Source of the DNA: Chitinophaga pinensis
GTDB lineage: Bacteria; Bacteroidota; Bacteroidia; Flavobacteriales_D; Crocinitomicaceae
Length of the DNA stretch: 44,056 nucleotides
Reading direction: 5' to 3'
Assembly (NCBI GenBank): GCA_945902745.1
Contig: CAMDNE010000022.1
Location: 1-44,056, forward strand
Shown here in pieces: positions 1 through 7,657 of this stretch (position 1 is its first letter; every line of letters begins with the position of its first letter). The notes under the pieces were generated by a model, which searched no databases, was not told where the DNA came from, and worked only from the letters and a program-made list of their open reading frames with translations. The translations under genes and the position numbers were made by a program.

Positions 1-1389
1 ACAAATGGGTGTATTGATAGTGTGATAATTCCACTTGTAATTAATCAAGCTCCAACTGTTGCTTTTACTGCAGCTGATGCCTGTGCGAGTGCACCGATTT
101 CTTTCACGAATACAAGTGTAGTTGAAGCGCCTGCCACCTATTTATGGGATTTTGGGGATTTAACAAGTTCAATTCTGCCATTACCCGTTAAATTTTTCTC
201 GAATATTGGCGTGCACACAATAACATTAACAGCAACGGCTGGAAATGGTTGTGTTAACACCTTGCAACAACAAATGAACGTAAATCCAAATCCTGTTGCT
301 GCGATGAATGTTGGCCCAATGTGTATGGGCACTTATACCAGCTTGACAGACAACTCAACGATTGTATCTGGAAGTGTTGTATCCTCTTTGTGGATCTTAA
401 ATACGACAGATTCATTAACAGGGCCAACGAATAATTTTATCTTCAACAGTTTGGGACAACAACAGGTTGTGTTGCAAGTAACATCAGACATGGGCTGCAC
501 AGCAATGGCAAATCAATTTATCGATATTGTTGAAGAATTAGATGCAAGCTTTACTGCTTCTACTTCCATTATTGCTGCTGGTGAACCTATTACATTTACG
601 AGCACAACACCAACATTGAGCATTGTGTCTTGGGATTTTGGTGATGGAAATTCGTTGAATTTTGTTTCCCCAACAACGTATCAGTATGGAAGTAATTATG
701 TTGATTCTACTGTTACTGTGAGTATGTTTGTATCGAATGTTTTGGGATGCATGGATACTGCAACGATGCAAATATCGATTCAACCGATGCGTTTAGACCT
801 GTCTCTTTCCAACTTGTATGTGCAAGATATCAATGGTTTTTATACAATCGGGATTGAATTGAAAAATGAAGGTTCAATAACGATTACACATGCTGATTTA
901 AAGGTGCTTTTACCAGATGGCCCAGTGGCTTCAGAAGTTTGGAATGGGATTTTGATTCCTGGCGCAAGTGAAATTTACATTTTTAACTCAACAATAGATG
1001 CCTACATTCCAGGGGCGAATGGTGCGGAAGCTTTTTTATGTGCTACCGGTGTTGGTTTTGATTTGAATAACAATGCAGAAGTGTTTTTAGACAATAATAA
1101 AGTGTGTAAAAACCTTGTTGGAGAAGCCGTTGTATTATTGCCAATTTATCCAAATCCAGCAAGTAATAACGTAACAATTGAACTTTTGGTCACACTAGAT
1201 GCTGATGTTTCGATTGAATTAGTGGATGCGCGAGGACGATTAATCAAAACAATATTGCCAACTCAATCTTTAGCAGCAGGACTCTATACGTATGATGTTG
1301 ATATTTCTCAAATTCAAGCTGGAACTTATTTCGTAAGAATGAGAAATGGGGATGTTGATGCAATGAATAAATTGCTGATTACGAATTAA
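1..1389 (+). CDS. Secreted PKD-domain protein with T9SS type A sorting domain (5'-truncated)
   Basis: The reading frame is open from base 1, so the GTG at 22 is only an internal codon and the true start lies outside the window. The visible part holds PKD-like Ig folds marked by YLWDFGD and SWDFGDGNS, which are typical of surface or secreted Bacteroidota proteins. A region with the character of a CARDB-like adhesion fold follows (LKNEGSITITHADLKVLLP). The last ~80 residues form a classical type A T9SS C-terminal domain: IYPNPASNN, then DARGRLIKT, then AGTYFVRMRNG and a basic tail KLLITN. The protein is therefore expected to cross the outer membrane by T9SS and be anchored or released at the surface. 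The substrate is unknown; adhesion is inference. A hairpin (1414-1436) lies just after the stop. Confidence 0.85.
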   Translation, partial: TNGCIDSVIIPLVINQAPTVAFTAADACASAPISFTNTSVVEAPATYLWDFGDLTSSILPLPVKFFSNIGVHTITLTATAGNGCVNTLQQQMNVNPNPVAAMNVGPMCMGTYTSLTDNSTIVSGSVVSSLWILNTTDSLTGPTNNFIFNSLGQQQVVLQVTSDMGCTAMANQFIDIVEELDASFTASTSIIAAGEPITFTSTTPTLSIVSWDFGDGNSLNFVSPTTYQYGSNYVDSTVTVSMFVSNVLGCMDTATMQISIQPMRLDLSLSNLYVQDINGFYTIGIELKNEGSITITHADLKVLLPDGPVASEVWNGILIPGASEIYIFNSTIDAYIPGANGAEAFLCATGVGFDLNNNAEVFLDNNKVCKNLVGEAVVLLPIYPNPASNNVTIELLVTLDADVSIELVDARGRLIKTILPTQSLAAGLYTYDVDISQIQAGTYFVRMRNGDVDAMNKLLITN

Positions 1390-1870
1390 GGTTAGAGGAA
1401 ACTAGACTGCTACAGGTGGTAGTCGAGATACCACCTATCTTGTTCCCTCCTCAAGGAGCGTAAGATTTTTTGAGTCTCCCCCTTTGGAGGGGGATTAAGG
1501 GGGAGGATGCAAAGATTCGTTTTTAATATCCAAAGTGATAAAAGCATGAGAATGGTAAAAATCGGATTCAATTTCATGTAAAGTCAAAGAAGAAAGTCCT
1601 CCCCCTTAGTCCCCCTCTTGAGGGGGAAAGATCCCACGAGTTTAATATCCAAAGTGATAAAAGCATGAGAATGGTAAAAATCGGATTCAATTTCTTGAAA
1701 AGCAAGAAAGAAAGTCCTCCCCCTTAGTCCCCCTCCAAAGGGGGAAAGCATGCACAAATCAATTTATTCTTGGGAATTTAGAATCTATTTTTGAAAAACG
1801 ATTGATTGCTTTTTTACAAAAGATCAAATCTATGCTCTATGTTCTAACAGCGAAGCGGTCTATGCTCTCT
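1390..1870. repeat. Spacer 1: composite interspersed repeats
   Basis: This 481-base spacer has no credible gene. In order it holds a hairpin with 8-bp perfect arms (1414-1421 and 1429-1436), an inverted copy of the C-rich/G-rich element R1 (1476-1506), a block repeated twice (1522-1640 and 1641-1748, period ~119), each ending in a forward R1 (1597-1630 and 1716-1748), and a full copy of element R2 (1757-1870). R2 runs exactly to the stop codon of the minus-strand permease. R1 has a short palindromic core, ccccctccaaaggggg, with a 6-bp stem. R1 and R2 recur in the next three spacers. Confidence 0.85.
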
Positions 1871-2701
1871 TTACACATAATCCGCCATATCATCTTCCAC
1901 TTTCTTAAAGTAAAATAGACCTGATACGAATAGAATTAAGATCATTGCGAAGGAAACATACATCAAGGAACCAGGGGCTTCTCCTCCAAATACTGCCCAT
2001 CGAAAACCTTGAACAACTCCTGCAATTGGGTTTAAATAATAAATAGTTGCTGCCCATTTTGGTAATTGTTGCATTGCAAATTCAGCAGGGTAGGCGATAG
2101 GAGTGATGTACAACCCAATTTGCACCATAAAAGGTACAATGTGTTGAAAATCTCTGTAGCGCACGGTCAATGCGCTTAGCCAAATCCCAACAGCCAATGC
2201 TGCAATCATTCCGAACAATAAAAACACTGGAGCAAGCCAAACGTTGGCACTTGGAACAACACCATAATAGAACATCAAAATAATCATTATGACCAAAGAA
2301 ATTGCTAAGTCAATTAATCCAACTGCAGCTTTAGAAAGTGGAATAATTAAACGTGGAAAGTAGATTTTTTTCACCATTCCTTGGCTCGCAATAATGGACG
2401 AACCAGCATTTGTCATTACGAACGAAAAATAGGTCCAAATCGTCATACCAGTCATTGCAAATAACAAATAAGGAATATCTGTTTTAACACCGACGAACTT
2501 ACCGAAAACCAATGCTAAAATTGCTAATGTTACAACAGGTTGCAATAAGGCCCACAACATGCCAATAGTAGTTTGCGCGTAACGCACTCTAAAATCCCTC
2601 CACGTGAGTGTGATAAATAAATCCTTGTATCGGTACAACTCCTTGAAATCAGGAATAATACTAGAATGAGAAGCGTCAATTATTTTATGGTTGTTGGACA
2701 C
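1871..2701 (-). CDS. ABC-2 type permease, polysaccharide/polyol-phosphate export family
   Basis: This 276-residue inner-membrane protein has the layout of the Wzm/KpsM/TagG permeases, which export O-antigen, capsule or teichoic acid precursors with an ATPase partner. The cytoplasmic N-terminus leads into WRDFRVRYAQTTIGMLWALL (~34-53), a hallmark of the family. About six hydrophobic spans follow, with a conserved-looking LTVRYRDFQH loop, TPIAYP, and the C-terminal FKKVEDDMADYV. It starts at GTG 2701 because an in-frame stop lies five codons upstream and the next ATG is inside the first membrane region. No ATPase gene adjoins it: the left neighbour is a plus-strand secreted protein and the right neighbour is a membrane protein 640 bases away. 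Substrate unknown. The 3' end abuts an R2 repeat. Confidence 0.85.
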   Translation of the reverse strand: MSNNHKIIDASHSSIIPDFKELYRYKDLFITLTWRDFRVRYAQTTIGMLWALLQPVVTLAILALVFGKFVGVKTDIPYLLFAMTGMTIWTYFSFVMTNAGSSIIASQGMVKKIYFPRLIIPLSKAAVGLIDLAISLVIMIILMFYYGVVPSANVWLAPVFLLFGMIAALAVGIWLSALTVRYRDFQHIVPFMVQIGLYITPIAYPAEFAMQQLPKWAATIYYLNPIAGVVQGFRWAVFGGEAPGSLMYVSFAMILILFVSGLFYFKKVEDDMADYV

Positions 2702-3341
2702 GAAGTTGATTTTTTAGTCATGTAAAAATAGGAATAATTTCTAAGTTTAAGATTACCTTCCGCCTCGACTATCGCTCGGCGTCCGGTTTCGACAGCAGGA
2801 GAGACATCGCTCTGTGTTGAGCCTGTCGAAATAAGCGATAGTCGGAGGGACATTGCTCTGTGTTGATCCTGTCGAAATAAGCGATAGTCGGAGGGACATC
2901 GAGCGATAGTCGAGATGCCACCTCCCTTACCGCGAAGCAGCGCCGAAGGCAATCCCTCCTCAAGGAGGGAAAGATCCCACAAACCAATTTATTCTTGGGA
3001 ATTTAGAATCTCCCCCTTTGGAGGGGGATAAAGGGGGAGGATGCAAAGATTCTCTAAATCTACCCTTAATCCCCAAGACAGATTTTGATGATGCAGTAAA
3101 TTATATGCTTCTGTTAGTTGGTGTTGTTGTTGTTGTTGTTGTTGTTGTGTCCTCCCCCCCTTAGTCCCCCTCCAAAGGGGGAAAGCATGCACGAATCAAT
3201 TAATTCTTGGGATTGCTGAATCTATTTTTGAAAAACAAGAGTTTAGTGTCTTTACAAAAGATCAAATCTATGCTCTATGCTCTATGTTCTATCAGCGACT
3301 TGTACTGAGTTTATCGAAGTAAGCGGTCTATGCTCTAAATT
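2702..3341. repeat. Spacer 2: tandem 46-bp repeat, R1/R2/R3 elements, (TGT)9 microsatellite
   Basis: No credible gene lies here; the short open frames follow repeat boundaries and lack starts or homologous features. A 46-base unit occurs twice head to tail (2803-2848 and 2849-2894) with a broken third copy, each containing a tgtcgaa-type mini-repeat (R4). Then come an R1-like element (~2950-2970), the first ~27 bases of R2 (~2983-3009), inverted R1 (3009-3040), a 77-base block R3 (~3041-3118), a perfect (TGT)9 run (3122-3148), forward R1 (3150-3185) and a full R2 (3195-3341) reaching the stop of the next minus-strand gene. R2 here carries an internal R4 copy (3302-3319). Confidence 0.85.
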
Positions 3342-4718
3342 CTAACCTCTATCCTCCAATTTCTTTTCCTTTTTCACCTGTTGCTCCTCAATATAATGCG
3401 CCGTTAATATCATTACTAAAAATGGCAAAACTGGTGCTTTGAAACGAACTAAAACACCAAATAGTATTGATGTAAAGCCTGCAAAAAAGGCAAGAATTAA
3501 TGCGAAGAAAAATGCGAACACGAGAAATTCATGTTGACGGATTCGTTTAATGCGTTCTAAAATATGGCTATTCAAGAGAAATCTAAAAGTGAAAAACATC
3601 AAAACAGCACTTTCAATCCCGTTCAAGATCAACGAAAAACTCAAAGCTTCCCATATAAAAGGTCTGTAAAACCCTGCGATTACAACTTCTGGAAAAGCGG
3701 TAACCATTCCAATTGGACTATAATCCGTTATTCCAAGGTCATATCGTTTGGTACCATATGTTTTGTTGGTGGTCATATCCTTATTTATGACGGCAGCTTC
3801 GTTTAAAAATTCATCTGCAACAGTTGTTTGAAAGAATATGATAATGGCACTTACCCCTATCGTAGTAATAAAAAGTCTAAGTGTAAATCTTTCAAAATTT
3901 CGGTTTTCAAATTTTTTAGCTAACCGGGCGCTATATGCAAATAGTAAGGGCACTAACAAAGTGACAAGTATGAATGAGCGTACTTGTATGATCACAAAAA
4001 CACAAACCAAGAGATAAATCCAATTTTTTAATTTTCGTTTTTTTTCCTTTGACAGAATGATAAAGAGGTTATGCAGAAAATAACAAATTGCTACGAAAAC
4101 GACAGTGTCCTTTGAAATACCACCACACCAAAAGCTTAACGAAGGAATAAAGAAGATAGCTAAAGCCAAATGCCAGTCCTTATGCATTTTAAAACTTCTT
4201 GCCAATTCAAACAATCTCCAAGATGCATTAAAGGAGATATATGCAAAAATAATTGACATCAATATATAGCCTTTGAAGGTGAAAAAGGTAAAAAAGGAGG
4301 CTATCTTACTAATGAAAAAACTTTCTGATTCATCGTATATATGACTATCAGGATATCCTGTAATGAGATTAAAGTTTTTATAGAGCGTTCTTCCTTCGTC
4401 TGATCGATAGATTTCTTCAAAATACCCAAATGGATTTTCCCAAAATAAGTGGTTTAATTTTACCGCACCATCCCAAAAACCTATGGAATCTCCACCAGCA
4501 CCGTAGGAAACAATGTAAAAAATGGCATTTGCCATTACAAAAAGCACCTTAAAAGAAAATGCTGGGATGTAGTATTTGTAATAGTCCAATTGATGATTCC
4601 TGCGCTTTCTCAGATATAAAATAATCAATAAAACAGCAATACCTAGAAGTGTAGAAAGTATATCTAATGGTGTAAAGAAGGTATAGTTTTTATCAATAAG
4701 AAACGGAGCATCATTCAT
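3342..4718 (-). CDS. Polytopic membrane protein, possibly a surface-polysaccharide polymerase-like protein
   Basis: This 458-residue protein begins at ATG 4718 and has about ten hydrophobic spans separated by short loops. Recognisable points are YGAGGDSIGFWDGA near residue 75, and the stretch FIPSLSFWCGGISKDTVVF. The latter resembles a loop common in EpsG/O-antigen-polymerase-like and GT39-like membrane proteins; I infer that from the look of the motif only. The nearest same-strand gene, an export permease, would fit a surface-glycan role, but 640 bases of repeats separate them, so a shared operon is uncertain. The last codons (E-D-R-G-stop) lie in an aggatagaggttag tract like the repeat-associated tract at 5779-5800, so the original C-terminus may have been altered by the repeat. 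No enzyme activity can be assigned. Confidence 0.6.
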   Translation of the reverse strand: MNDAPFLIDKNYTFFTPLDILSTLLGIAVLLIILYLRKRRNHQLDYYKYYIPAFSFKVLFVMANAIFYIVSYGAGGDSIGFWDGAVKLNHLFWENPFGYFEEIYRSDEGRTLYKNFNLITGYPDSHIYDESESFFISKIASFFTFFTFKGYILMSIIFAYISFNASWRLFELARSFKMHKDWHLALAIFFIPSLSFWCGGISKDTVVFVAICYFLHNLFIILSKEKKRKLKNWIYLLVCVFVIIQVRSFILVTLLVPLLFAYSARLAKKFENRNFERFTLRLFITTIGVSAIIIFFQTTVADEFLNEAAVINKDMTTNKTYGTKRYDLGITDYSPIGMVTAFPEVVIAGFYRPFIWEALSFSLILNGIESAVLMFFTFRFLLNSHILERIKRIRQHEFLVFAFFFALILAFFAGFTSILFGVLVRFKAPVLPFLVMILTAHYIEEQQVKKEKKLEDRG

Positions 4719-5289
4719 TGATGAGAATTTGTTTTTTCAAAAATACATTTTTTTCTAGAGAATAGACTTGGAGTTTAGAACATAGAGAAGATTTGGGTAA
4801 TGTAAAATAGTGTTTTCGAATCTCCCTCTCCAAAGGGGGAAAGCTCCCACGAATCAATTTATTCTTGGGGATTTAGAATCTCCCCCTTTGGAGGCGTCGC
4901 CTTGAGTTTATCGAAAGGGGATAAAGGGGGAGGATGCAAAAGATTCTTTAACAATCAAAAAGGGATAAAGGGGGAGGATGCAAAGATTCTTTAACAATCA
5001 AAAAGGGACAAAGGGGGAGGAAGCAAAGATTCTCTAAATCTACCCTTAATCACCAAGACAGATTTTGATGATGCAGTAAATTATATGCTTCTGTTAGTTG
5101 CAGTTTTTGTGTGTCCTCCCCCTTAGTCCCCCTCCAAAGGGGTAAAGCATACACGCACCAATTTATTCTTGGGAATTTAGAATCTATTTTTGAAAAACAA
5201 GAGTATAGTGTCTTTACAAAAGATCAAATCTATGCTCTAACAGCGACTTGTACTGAGCTTGTCGAAGTAAGCGGTCTATGTTCTAATTT
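4719..5289. repeat. Spacer 3: R1/R2/R3 composite with tandem amplification and nested mini-repeat
   Basis: This spacer has no gene and repeats the architecture of spacer 2: R1 (~4820-4842), R2 head (~4852-4879), inverted R1 (4879-4933), R3 (~5024-5100), forward R1 (5114-5147) and full R2 (~5157-5289), ending at the rlmH stop codon. Two differences stand out. The inverted R1 is split by ~22 bases (near 4895-4916) that resemble R4 (cttgagtttatcgaaa). A ~44-base unit starting aaagggggaggatgcaaa is amplified (4923-4966, 4967-5009, partial from 5010). The full R2 again contains an R4 copy (5250-5267). Confidence 0.85.
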
Positions 5290-5763
5290 CTATTCATGGT
5301 GATACGGTTCTCCTTTCAAAATAGTCATTGCGCGGTACAATTGTTCGAAGAAAATCATGCGCACCATTTGGTGTGAAAAGGTCATTGAGGACAAACTTAT
5401 TTTCCCTGCAGCGGCAGCATATACTTCATCTGAAAAACCATAGGCGCCGCCAACTATAAATGCAATTGCTTTTCCTCCAGAATTAAATTTCTGTTGCAGA
5501 AATTGGGAGAATTGAACGGAAGAATACATTTTGCCATGTTCGTCTAAAAGAATGATACTATCGCCTTGTTGAATTTTAGATAGTATTTCTTTTCCTTCTT
5601 GCTCCTTGATTTGCTCGAAAGTAAGTTTCTTGGCATTCTTGAGATCAGGAATTTCAATCCGTTCAACAGCAACATAATGTTTCAAGCGTTTCAAATATTC
5701 GCTTTCTCCTTCTTCTAAAAAAGATTTCCCAGTTTTTCCTATGCAAATGAATTTAACTTTCAC
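5290..5763 (-). CDS. rlmH: 23S rRNA (pseudouridine1915-N3)-methyltransferase RlmH
   Basis: This 157-residue protein has the normal RlmH length and matches the family end to end. The N-terminus MKVKFICIGKT is followed by the SPOUT-type trefoil-knot core with IAFIVGGAYGFSDEV (residues 100-114), which binds S-adenosylmethionine. KISLSSMTFSHQMVRMIFFE and the C-terminal YHHE, equivalent to the usual YHKE, complete it. The enzyme methylates pseudouridine 1915 in helix 69 of 23S rRNA in assembled ribosomes. The start is GTG at 5763, as no ATG precedes the conserved first strand. It is divergent from the DUF4783 and nadC genes, an arrangement I recall from other Flavobacteriia. An R2 repeat lies directly after the stop. 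Confidence 0.95.
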   Translation of the reverse strand: MKVKFICIGKTGKSFLEEGESEYLKRLKHYVAVERIEIPDLKNAKKLTFEQIKEQEGKEILSKIQQGDSIILLDEHGKMYSSVQFSQFLQQKFNSGGKAIAFIVGGAYGFSDEVYAAAAGKISLSSMTFSHQMVRMIFFEQLYRAMTILKGEPYHHE

Positions 5764-6235
5764 GGTGTAAATATAATTAGAGGATAGAAGATAGAGGTTA
5801 GAAGTTAGATTTATAATTCAACGAATCAATTTATTCTTGGGAATTTAGGATCTATTTTTCAAAAAGGATTGTGGTTAATTTATAGCAGGAGTTTTCGAAT
5901 CTCCCCCTTTGGAGGGGGATAAAGGGGGAGGATGTAAAAAATTCTTTAATAATCAAAAAGGGAAAAAGGGGAGTGGCTTAAAGCTTAGTTTTTAGGCATT
6001 AAATTCTCATTATTTTCACGAATGAACCACCTCCCTTGATCCCTCCTCAAGGAGGGAAAGATCCCACAAATCAATTTATTCTTGGGATTGCTGAATCTAC
6101 TTTTGAAAAACAAGAGATAAGTGTCTTTACAAAAGATCAAATCTATGCTCTATGTTCTAACAGCGCAGCGGTCTATATTCTATTTTTAAAAAAAGGCACT
6201 ATTTTTGCTTGTTTCAAAAACAAAAAAAATACAAA
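5764..6235. repeat. Spacer 4 between rlmH and the DUF4783 gene: R1/R2 repeats
   Basis: This divergent spacer of ~470 bases holds a tagaggatagaagatagaggttag tract (5779-5802), a partial R2 (~5820-5865), inverted R1 (5900-5931), one copy of the ~44-base aaaggggga unit (~5930-5975), an R1-like element with a different centre (cctcctcaaggagg, 6029-6060) and a full R2 (~6063-6185). The short leader of the DUF4783 gene follows. The promoters of both flanking genes must lie in or beside these repeats; I see no certain TTTG/TAnnTTTG pair. Confidence 0.8.
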
Positions 6236-6619
6236 ATGGGTTTTCTTTATGTTTTTTTAACATCTATCATCTTGTCTCTGACTGCACAAAGTGATATTCC
6301 ATATTCAAGTATTGAAAAGGCTTTTATTTCGAATGATGCGAGTGATATTGTTGCTTTAGGGAAGGATAAAATGTTGATTAATATTCTTGGAAAAGAAGGC
6401 GCATATAGCCAATCGCAAGCCAATTTAGTTTTAAAAGATTTCTTCACGAAAAAACCTGGTTCAACATTTAAATTCATTTTCAAAGGCAAAGAATCTACAG
6501 ATGGGTCTTTTGCAATTGGAACCTATGATAGTAAAGGAGAAAGTTACCGTGTGACATTACATTTCAAAAAAATTGGAGCTGATTTCAAAATTGAAAGTTT
6601 GATTATCGAAAAAGCATAA
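6236..6619 (+). CDS. DUF4783 family secreted protein
   Basis: Starting at ATG 6236 the protein has 127 residues. The longer open frame to TTG 6209 only adds a lysine-rich leader and is less likely. Residues 1-19 (MGFLYVFLTSIILSLTAQS) form a Sec signal peptide. The rest is a small NTF2-like/cystatin-like alpha-beta domain ending in FKIGADFKIESLII-like strands, characteristic of DUF4783. This family is almost confined to Bacteroidota and is usually found directly before nadC, as here (201 bases upstream). Its function is unknown. A periplasmic or lipid-free secreted location is inferred from the signal peptide; no lipobox cysteine is present. Confidence 0.8.
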   Translation: MGFLYVFLTSIILSLTAQSDIPYSSIEKAFISNDASDIVALGKDKMLINILGKEGAYSQSQANLVLKDFFTKKPGSTFKFIFKGKESTDGSFAIGTYDSKGESYRVTLHFKKIGADFKIESLIIEKA

Positions 6620-6820
6620 ATCCATAGTTGCGAGTTACAAGTTGAAAAAATTGCTAGTTGCTAGTTACAAGTTGATTGGGAATAAAACATATCCTACTGG
6701 TTCAAAAACTAGTAATTTATAATTAGCAATTAATAACTTTCAATTGGTTCAAAAACTAGTAATTTATAATTAGCAATTAATAACTAATAATAATAGAGTT
6801 CCTCTTCTTACCTTTGCCTC
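6620..6820. repeat. Spacer with a duplicated 40-base unit before nadC
   Basis: A unit beginning ggttcaaaaactagtaattt is repeated perfectly at 6699-6738 and 6746-6785 (period 47). Upstream lie short echoes of gttgcgagttacaagttg and ttgctagttacaagttg (6626-6676). The same word appears after nadC (7668-7690), and its reverse complement (caactcgcaac) lies near 8060-8090. AT-rich, without a gene. The nadC start follows a pyrimidine-rich tract rather than a clear Shine-Dalgarno site. Confidence 0.75.
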
Positions 6821-7657
6821 ATGATAAATGAAATAATCGATAATGCTTTATTGGAGGATATTGGAGAAGGCGATCATTCCACACGTTCATGCGTTCCTGA
6901 AGCTGCACAAGGAAAAGCTCATTTGCTTGTTAAAGAAGACGGAATTCTTGCTGGAGTTGAATTAGCTGAAATTATTTTTCATCGATTTGATCCTACCTTG
7001 AAACTTGAAATCTTACTGAAAGATGGTACTCCTGTGAAAAAGGGTGATATCGCTTTTTATGTTTCAGGAAGTTCCCGTTCAATTTTATCCACTGAAAGAT
7101 TAGTACTTAATTTCATGCAACGAATGAGTGGTATCGCTACTCAGACAAATAAAATAGTTGCGATAATTGAAGGTTGTAACACCAAATTATTAGACACACG
7201 TAAAACAACACCTGGCATTCGTTACATGGAAAAATGGGCTGTTCGAATTGGTGGTGGTTACAATCACCGATTTGCGCTGTACGATATGATCATGCTAAAA
7301 GACAATCATGTCGATTACGCTGGTGGAATTATTCCAGCAATCCAGCGAGCAAACGAATATCTAAAAGAGAACAATAAAGACCTCAAAATTGAAATCGAAG
7401 TGCGCAATGAAACGGAATTAACTGAAGTCTTATCTATTGGAGGAGTTGATCGGATCATGCTTGACAATTTTACGCCCGAACGCATCTCAAAAGTTTTACC
7501 GTTAATCCCATCTCAATACGAAACAGAAGCATCGGGAGGAATTACTATGGATAATATTCGTGCTTTTGCAGAAACGGGAATCCAATTTATTTCTGTCGGA
7601 GCCCTAACTCATTCGGTTAAAAGCTTAGACATGAGCCTTAAGGCTACTTTTGTATAG
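6821..7657 (+). CDS. nadC: Nicotinate-nucleotide pyrophosphorylase (carboxylating), quinolinate phosphoribosyltransferase
   Basis: NadC makes nicotinate mononucleotide from quinolinate and PRPP, releasing CO2 and pyrophosphate, in de novo NAD synthesis in the cytosol. The 278-residue length is standard. Visible hallmarks are ERLVLNFMQRMSGIATQT (92-109), the signature DTRKTTPG (125-132), GGGYNHRFALYDMIMLKDNH (144-163), EIEVRNETEL, and the C-terminal barrel strands VDRIMLDNF, EASGGIT and ISVGALTHS that bind phosphate. The start at ATG 6821 gives the usual N-terminus. nadA and nadB are not in the window. The gene is flanked on both sides by AT-rich repeats. Confidence 0.96.
   Translation: MINEIIDNALLEDIGEGDHSTRSCVPEAAQGKAHLLVKEDGILAGVELAEIIFHRFDPTLKLEILLKDGTPVKKGDIAFYVSGSSRSILSTERLVLNFMQRMSGIATQTNKIVAIIEGCNTKLLDTRKTTPGIRYMEKWAVRIGGGYNHRFALYDMIMLKDNHVDYAGGIIPAIQRANEYLKENNKDLKIEIEVRNETELTEVLSIGGVDRIMLDNFTPERISKVLPLIPSQYETEASGGITMDNIRAFAETGIQFISVGALTHSVKSLDMSLKATFV

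Noticed and set aside
22-1389. GTG at 22 as the start of the PKD/T9SS protein
   Set aside because: The frame is open through base 1 and no signal peptide follows this GTG.
2680-3192. Open frames of 67-100 codons in spacer 2
   Set aside because: They follow the repeat units, share no protein-like features, have unlikely starts and are interrupted or changed in the homologous spacer 3.
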